Of a stretch of 58,295 nucleotides of DNA, positions 54,218-58,295 are shown piece by piece (position 1 is the stretch's first letter; the number at the start of each line of letters is the position of its first letter). A model generated the notes under the pieces. The model was not told the origin of the DNA. It did not search any database and saw only the letters and a program-made list of their open reading frames with translations. The translations under genes were made by a program, and so were the position numbers. The DNA comes from Bryobacterales bacterium (GTDB lineage: Bacteria; Acidobacteriota; Terriglobia; Bryobacterales; Bryobacteraceae): contig JAEUQG010000065.1 in assembly GCA_016789755.1 (NCBI GenBank), positions 1-58,295 of the forward strand. The letters run 5' to 3'.

Positions 54218-55339
54218 ATGAAGCCGATACGAGTGCTGTGCGGCATGCTTGCCCCTGCGTTGCTGCTGGCTGACTTTACCTATACGGATACCACTCGCAT
54301 CACGGGAGGCGTGATGGCGAGCATGAGCCGCTCACTGGGCGGACTATCGAAAAGCATGCGGAAGATCACTGAGCCGCAGACCAGAACCCACATCATCAAA
54401 GGCAACAAGATGGCGGACATCGGGGCCACCGACGGCGCCATCTACGACCTGGACGCAGGCTCGATTACCACCATCGACTTCGAGAAGCGAACCTATTCCA
54501 CCATCACCTTCGAGCAGATGCGCCAGGCGATGGATCGGATGATGGCGAAAAGCAAAGGCAGGATGGACGAGTCGAAGGCCAAGGGAAACTCCGACGTCCA
54601 GGCCGATTTCAAGGTGGACATCAAAGAAACCGGGAAGACTCAAATGATCTCCGGCTTCAACTCGAAGGAAGTGATCATGACGTTCATCCTCGAAGGGAAG
54701 GACAAGAAGTCGGGTCAGACGGGCGCCATGGAAACGATGAGTTCCATCTGGGTGGCGCAGGAAAAGATCCCCGGCTATGAAGAGGTTCAGGAATTCCAGA
54801 AGAAGCTGGCGATGAAGTACGCCGGCGCGTTCGCCAACTCCTCCATGGCCGGACTGGGCGCAGCCATGGCCAGCGATCCGCGCATGCGCGAAGCAATGGA
54901 GAAAATGGCCAAGGAAGCCGAGAAAATGCAGGGCGTGCACGTGCGGCAGATTACCAAGATGGGTACGGGCCTCGATCCGGCTAAGGCAAGCGAGATTTCC
55001 GATCCCAACGCAACCCCTGAAGGCCCCACCGCTGGGGAAGTGGCCGGCAAGGCCGCCGAGAAAACCGCTACGGAATCGGCGGAAAAGCAGGTTTTGGGTC
55101 GGCTGGGAAAAATCGGCGGATTCGGCGGCTTCGGAAGGAAAAAGCCCAAGCAGGAAGAAGCGCCACCTCCGTCTCCGCAGCAGTCCGGGCAGAACCAGCA
55201 AGGTCAGGCAAGCGGATTGCTGATGGAGATGGTCGTGGATTCGGCCAATTTCTCCAACGCCCCCGCCGATGGATCGAAGTTGGTGGTGCCGGATGGTTTC
55301 AAGCAGGTGGAACATCCGATGCTGAAGGAATCGCGGTAA
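54218..55339 (+). CDS. Secreted hypothetical protein (DUF4412-like)
   Basis: 373 residues from the ATG at 54218, preceded by AAGGAGGG at a slightly long spacing. Signal peptide to about LLLA; the mature part begins DFTYTDTTRITGG and contains beta-strand-rich segments (HIIKGNKMADIGATDGAIYD, ITTIDFEKRTYSTITFEQM), resembling DUF4412-type proteins. A long Met/Lys-rich helical part and a Gly/Pro-rich tail follow (QQSGQNQQGQ). Function unknown; followed by a strong terminator. Confidence 0.72.
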   Translation: MKPIRVLCGMLAPALLLADFTYTDTTRITGGVMASMSRSLGGLSKSMRKITEPQTRTHIIKGNKMADIGATDGAIYDLDAGSITTIDFEKRTYSTITFEQMRQAMDRMMAKSKGRMDESKAKGNSDVQADFKVDIKETGKTQMISGFNSKEVIMTFILEGKDKKSGQTGAMETMSSIWVAQEKIPGYEEVQEFQKKLAMKYAGAFANSSMAGLGAAMASDPRMREAMEKMAKEAEKMQGVHVRQITKMGTGLDPAKASEISDPNATPEGPTAGEVAGKAAEKTATESAEKQVLGRLGKIGGFGGFGRKKPKQEEAPPPSPQQSGQNQQGQASGLLMEMVVDSANFSNAPADGSKLVVPDGFKQVEHPMLKESR

Positions 55340-55361
55340 CGAACCAGCTTTCAAACGCACA

Positions 55362-55398
55362 AAAGGGCAGCCCCGCAAACGGGCTGCCCTTTCTTTTT
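55362..55398. terminator. Strong intrinsic terminator, bidirectional
   Basis: AAAGGGCAGCCC (55362-55373) and GGGCTGCCCTTT (55381-55392) form a perfect 12-bp stem with a 7-base loop, followed by CTTTTTCC. On the minus strand the stem is followed by TTTTGTGCG. It ends both the gene at 54218 and rpsU. Confidence 0.92.
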
Positions 55399-55417
55399 CC
55401 TGAAGGTCAGGAGGAAA

Positions 55418-55615
55418 CTACTCGATATCGCGGCTCTTGCGCTTGCGGTTCCGCTTGCGTGCGAGCGCTTCCTTCACACGCTTCTTTTCGCCGGGCTTCA
55501 GGTAGAAGGAGTGTCGCTTAATCTCCTTAATGATGTCTTCCTGCTGCACCTTGCGCTTAAAGCGGCGTAATGCACTTTCGAGCGTTTCGCCATCCTGTAC
55601 GATGACTTCGGCCAA
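55418..55615 (-). CDS. rpsU: 30S ribosomal protein S21
   Basis: 65 residues, basic: EVIVQDGETLESALRRFKRK and a Lys/Arg tail. S21 helps start translation on the small subunit. The start is TTG at 55615, with a strong GGGGTGA ribosome site six bases upstream; no ATG is available in frame near the N-terminus, and TTG keeps the family N-terminus. Divergent from glgC. Confidence 0.95.
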   Translation of the reverse strand: MAEVIVQDGETLESALRRFKRKVQQEDIIKEIKRHSFYLKPGEKKRVKEALARKRNRKRKSRDIE

Positions 55616-55734
55616 ACCGAATCACCCCTTCCTGGTTCTGAATTTCGGAAATTTTTCCGGCTGAACAGCCACTACCTATCTTCGCAGGTTTGCGCTTGCG
55701 GAACAACTTGCATATCATCGGAGGTAGGTTACCC

Positions 55735-56973
55735 ATGCGCAGTACGCTGGCGATCCTTTTGGCTGGTGGCGCTGGAGAGCGTTTGTTCCCGTTGACCCGG
55801 AACACGGCCAAACCCGCTGTGCCATTCGGCGGCATGTACCGGATTATCGACTTCACACTCTCCAACTGTATTAACTCGAACCTGCGCAGAGTTTTCGTAC
55901 TTGCTCAGTACAAGGCGCTCGATCTTATCCGGCATATCCGTGCCGGATGGAGCATCCTGTCGCCGGAATTGAACGAGTTCATCGAAGTCATTACGCCGAT
56001 GAAGCGCATTCACGACGACTGGTACCTGGGAACCGCCGACGCTGTGTATCAGAACATGGAGTCGATTCTCGCCGAGGCGCCCGAACATACCCTAATCCTC
56101 TCCGGCGATCACATCTACAAAATGGACTACCGGGAGATGGTCGAGTGGCACCAGGACCGCGGCGCCGATGCCACCATCGCCACCCTGCAAGTGGATCCGG
56201 CCGAGGCGTCGCGGTTCGGTGTGGCCGTCATCGATGACAACTACCGCATATCGGGGTTTGAGGAGAAGCCGAAGCACGGCAACCCGGCACGCAGCATCTT
56301 CAATCCGGAAATGGTCAGTGCCTCGATGGGCATCTACGTGTTCCGCACAGAAGCCCTGTTGGACGCGCTGCGCGAAGACGCCGAACGCGTGGACTCCTCG
56401 CACGATTTCGGTAAGGACATTCTGCCTCGGTTGGTGGCGCTCGGAAATACCTTCGCCTACGACTTCCGCGATTTGAACGACAAGAGCGTGCGCTATTGGC
56501 GCGACGTAGGAACCCTCGACGCCTACTACGACGCCAACATGGATCTGGTTTCCGTAACCCCCGAGTTCAATTTGTATGACAGCCGCTGGCCGATTCGCAC
56601 GCACATGCCGCAACAGCCGCCGGCAAAGTTCGTCTTCGCCCAGGAAGGGCGCCGCATGGGAGCAGCCATCGATTCAATTGTTTCGCCAGGCTGCATTGTC
56701 TCCGGCGGACGTGTCATCCGCAGCGTGCTCTCACCAGGCGTCAGGGTGAATAGCTACTCGGACGTGGAGAACTCGATCCTGCTGGAGGGTGTCGACGTAG
56801 GCCGGTATTCGCGAATCCGTAACGCGATTGTCGATGCCGGCGTGAAATTGCCGGAAGGAACCGAGATCGGAGTCGACGAAGAGGCCGACCGGGAGCAGGG
56901 ATTTACGATTAGCGAGAACGGAATCCGGGTCGTATCCCATGGCATGGTGAAAAGCCTGTCCGCCCGCGCCTAG
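55735..56973 (+). CDS. glgC: Glucose-1-phosphate adenylyltransferase
   Basis: 412 residues from ATG at 55735 (CGGAGG upstream). Makes ADP-glucose for glycogen. Nucleotide-binding LAGGAGERLFPLTRNTAKPAVPFGG, substrate motifs LSGDHIYKMDY and SGFEEKPKHGNP, WRDVGTLDAYYDAN and a left-handed beta-helix C-terminal domain (SVLSPGVRVNSYSDVENSIL) as in allosteric GlgC. No other glycogen gene lies in the window. Confidence 0.96.
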   Translation: MRSTLAILLAGGAGERLFPLTRNTAKPAVPFGGMYRIIDFTLSNCINSNLRRVFVLAQYKALDLIRHIRAGWSILSPELNEFIEVITPMKRIHDDWYLGTADAVYQNMESILAEAPEHTLILSGDHIYKMDYREMVEWHQDRGADATIATLQVDPAEASRFGVAVIDDNYRISGFEEKPKHGNPARSIFNPEMVSASMGIYVFRTEALLDALREDAERVDSSHDFGKDILPRLVALGNTFAYDFRDLNDKSVRYWRDVGTLDAYYDANMDLVSVTPEFNLYDSRWPIRTHMPQQPPAKFVFAQEGRRMGAAIDSIVSPGCIVSGGRVIRSVLSPGVRVNSYSDVENSILLEGVDVGRYSRIRNAIVDAGVKLPEGTEIGVDEEADREQGFTISENGIRVVSHGMVKSLSARA

Positions 56974-57179
56974 CCTTTGCTAGCCTCACTGGGCGAGTGA
57001 AGCCAATCGAGGATTCGCTGATTGGCCTCCCGGAACTTTGCAGCGGCGGAAAGCCCTGCCTGCAAGTCAATAGAACTTAGGGCTCCACCCACAACCAGTT
57101 GCCGCTGGATGCCGCGTAGTTCCTCCAGGGCACGCCGTCGCTGATCGTAAGAGTCCGCAATCGGGTCCGGAGAGGGCAT
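56970..57179 (-). CDS. Small hypothetical protein (69 residues)
   Basis: Helical and charged (YDQRRRALEELRGIQRQLVVGGAL ... AKFREANQRILDWLHS is split by a short Gly-rich turn), no known family. It lies in the gap between glgC and the regulator gene, overlapping the glgC stop by four bases. The start is weakly supported: TTAAGGT abuts the ATG, and TATGGT is six bases upstream at the end of a hairpin. Length and codon pattern make it plausible, not certain. Confidence 0.55.
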   Translation of the reverse strand: MPSPDPIADSYDQRRRALEELRGIQRQLVVGGALSSIDLQAGLSAAAKFREANQRILDWLHSPSEASKG

Positions 57180-57186
57180 ACCTTAA

Positions 57187-57229
57187 CCATAGCAGGGGCT
57201 CACTACCGAGGCAGCGGCCCCTGCTATGG
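57187..57229. terminator. 13-bp perfect hairpin downstream of the LuxR-type regulator gene
   Basis: CCATAGCAGGGGC (57187-57199) and GCCCCTGCTATGG (57217-57229) with a 17-base loop. It lies 11 bases after the regulator's stop on the minus strand and ends 7 bases before the 69-residue ORF start. Only TTAAGGT follows, so it may act as a terminator or as an RNA structure. Confidence 0.55.
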
Positions 57230-57240
57230 CATTGAGAAAG

Positions 57241-57999
57241 CTAGCTCGGTCGCGGAGCCTCGCCGGCAGCGTGCAGCCCGTTGTGGACTGCAAACAGAGC
57301 CAGTTCCAGACGATCAGCCACGCCCAACTTCTCGAAGATATTATGCAGGTGGTTCTTCACGGTCTGCTCGCTAATGAAGAGCTTCTCGGCCATCTCTTTA
57401 TTGCGATAACCCTGAGCAACCAGTTGCACAATCTCGCGCTCGCGGTTGCTGAGCGGCGAACGCTCGCGCACCTTCGTCCCAGTGGTGCGAAGCCGGTCGG
57501 CAGGATTGGCGAATTGCTTCATGACGGCAGCGGTCGTCGAGGCATCCAGCCAGATCTCGCCTTCGTGCACCTTGCGGATGCTATTGGCAATCAGTTGCAT
57601 CGGACCCTGCTTGAGAAGAATGCCCGAACAACCGAACTTCATTGCCTGCACGAATTCATTGCGATCCCCGGCAAAGGTGAGCAGGATGACGCGCGTGGGC
57701 GAGCCGCTCAATTGCAGGTTCTGCAGGATCGTCATGCCATCGACACTGGGCAGGCGCAGTTCCAGCAGAAGGATGTCGGGGTTCAGTTCCTGGGTCATTT
57801 GGAGAACTTGGCGGCCGTCGGTCGCTTCGCCGACGATCTCGATGTCCTTTTCCTTGCCCAGAAGTTCCTTCACTCCGAGTCGAACAATGGGTTGGTCATC
57901 GGCAAGCAGAACCCGGATCCTGGCGGATTCCTTCTTACCGATGATCTCCTCTACCGGTGGTAGGGGATTTGAGGGGAGAGAGACTGCGTGAAAACTCAT
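57241..57999 (-). CDS. LuxR/NarL-type response regulator with Glu in place of phosphoacceptor Asp
   Basis: 252 residues. A ~27-residue N-terminal extension precedes a receiver domain with intact acidic pair D34-D35 (VLLADDQPIVRLGV), conserved T in ILLTFAG and K in ILLKQG. The phosphoacceptor position is Glu80 (DILLLELRLPSVDG), coded GAA. The output is a GerE-type HTH (PLSNREREIVQLVAQGYRNKEMAEKLF ... TVKNHLHNIFEKL, typical). Asp-to-Glu often mimics phosphorylation, so this regulator may be constitutively active or controlled another way. No kinase gene is adjacent. Confidence 0.9.
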   Translation of the reverse strand: MSFHAVSLPSNPLPPVEEIIGKKESARIRVLLADDQPIVRLGVKELLGKEKDIEIVGEATDGRQVLQMTQELNPDILLLELRLPSVDGMTILQNLQLSGSPTRVILLTFAGDRNEFVQAMKFGCSGILLKQGPMQLIANSIRKVHEGEIWLDASTTAAVMKQFANPADRLRTTGTKVRERSPLSNREREIVQLVAQGYRNKEMAEKLFISEQTVKNHLHNIFEKLGVADRLELALFAVHNGLHAAGEAPRPS

Positions 58000-58010
58000 A
58001 GCTAGGTATT

Positions 58011-58172
58011 AGGTACCATGCATTCGATTTTCCTTTCAAGTCCTAGTACGCGCCATCCGGCCTACCTAAGGTACCAGTACGTTGACCGCATGAATTCGTA
58101 CTTTCCATTTGAGCAGTAAGCGAAGCTCTTGTAATGCAATGGAATACCACATGTAGTGGGTAACAGGTACCA
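58011..58172. repeat. Three copies of AGGTACCA upstream of the regulator gene
   Basis: Copies at 58011-58018, 58069-58076 and 58165-58172, each containing the palindrome GGTACC. The first sits 11 bases upstream of the regulator's ATG, where a repressor would block transcription. Confidence 0.45.
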
Positions 58173-58269
58173 CGCCGCAATTGCGCCCTCCAGGAAGAAA
58201 AAAATATTTTGGTCATGTACCCTAGATTGGGCTTCCGAAGGGCCTTAGGACCCCAAAACGGAAAGTACG
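58097..58269. repeat. 10-base inverted repeat CGTACTTTCC / GGAAAGTACG
   Basis: CGTACTTTCC at 58097-58106 and its reverse complement GGAAAGTACG at 58260-58269, 153 bases apart, flanking an A/T-rich tract (58197-58210). Confidence 0.35.
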
Positions 58270-58295
58270 ACATCTCGCGGTCGAGCGCTGCAAAG

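Larger units (their letters stand above)
58000..58295. other. Gene-free upstream region of the LuxR-type regulator
   Basis: No credible gene is seen. The stretch is markedly less GC-rich than its surroundings and holds the AGGTACCA copies, the 10-base inverted repeat and an A-run with AATATTTT. It probably holds promoters for the regulator and for a gene beyond the window edge. Confidence 0.5.

Noticed and set aside
55690..55718. TTGCGC-N17-TATCAT as a sigma-70 promoter for glgC
   Set aside because: A start seven bases later would exclude the good CGGAGG ribosome site at 55719-55724, so the real promoter is probably further upstream.
58043..58273. 76-codon open frame on the minus strand at the window end
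   Set aside because: Composition is unlike the neighbouring proteins, there is no ribosome site, and it covers the repeats and an A/T tract; best read as non-coding.
58021..58295. Possible c-di-GMP (GEMM) riboswitch, suggested by a CCGGCCTACCTAAGG stretch
   Set aside because: The required conserved blocks and helix order are missing on both strands.
1..58295. Search for CRISPR arrays, insertion sequences, integrases and att sites
   Set aside because: No regularly spaced repeats, transposase or integrase motifs, or terminal inverted repeats were seen.

Overview
The window (about 58.3 kb, GC-rich, densely coded on both strands) looks like chromosome from a member of the Acidobacteriota, most likely the Bryobacterales/Solibacterales group. 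I infer this from the combination of a very large Oar-like TonB receptor with a carboxypeptidase-like N-terminal domain, FG-GAP/UnbV (CRTAC) proteins, a membrane protein with the N-terminal winged-helix-like domain common in that group, bacillithiol synthase BshC, many secreted sulfatases, LmbE-type and sialidase-like proteins, and a Gram-negative envelope (KdsC, TonB receptor). No insertion sequence, prophage, CRISPR array or other mobile DNA was seen, and gene style is uniform throughout.

Layout. 1-953: end of an LPS-related unit (KDO-8-phosphate phosphatase, then a partial membrane protein). 941-9.8 kb: scattered single genes (CRTAC protein, PIG-L/LmbE-like protein, YyaL-like thioredoxin-domain protein with thiol peroxidase, hypothetical secreted proteins). 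9.4-17.9 kb: VOC protein, DinB protein, AraC regulator, methyltransferase, DUF72 protein, sulfatase with an endonuclease IV homologue, YceI protein, HDOD protein and a wHTH-TM protein. 18.1-26.4 kb: a tight five-gene operon for glycan capture and breakdown (GH43-like, TonB receptor, sialidase-like, GH43 with discoidin-like domain, GH5-like), joined by short stop/start overlaps. 26.5-27.8 kb: a molybdopterin oxidoreductase with its cytochrome b partner. 28.6-29.2 kb: tRNA-Leu(GAG) and secG. 29.2-32.4 kb: flgM-flgN-flgK-flgL behind a textbook sigma-28 promoter. 32.4-34.9 kb: a CpxRA-like two-component system with a Spy/CpxP-like protein. 35-38 kb: a sodium/solute symporter with a fuconate dehydratase-like enolase. 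38-41 kb: gamma-glutamyltransferase and PhoD. 41.2-48.8 kb: BshC, an HpaI-type aldolase and two large secreted proteins. 48.8-52.5 kb: an operon with a PH-domain protein, an SDR, an orphan sugar-binding lipoprotein and an Ldh-type dehydrogenase. 52.5-54.1 kb: an ECF42 sigma factor with its DGPF/YCII partner and a matching promoter. 54.2-58.3 kb: a secreted protein, rpsU, glgC, a 69-residue protein and a LuxR-type response regulator whose phosphoacceptor Asp is a Glu.

Two themes stand out. First, many transcription units begin with a TANAAT-like -10 box only 5-9 bases before the start codon and no Shine-Dalgarno sequence, which points to widespread leaderless mRNAs; one palindrome (ATTCTAGAAT) serves two divergent genes. 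Second, several regulons can be read directly from the DNA: sigma-28 for late flagellar genes, ECF42 for its own DGPF operon, and a pseudo-receiver regulator with repeated GGTACC palindromes upstream.
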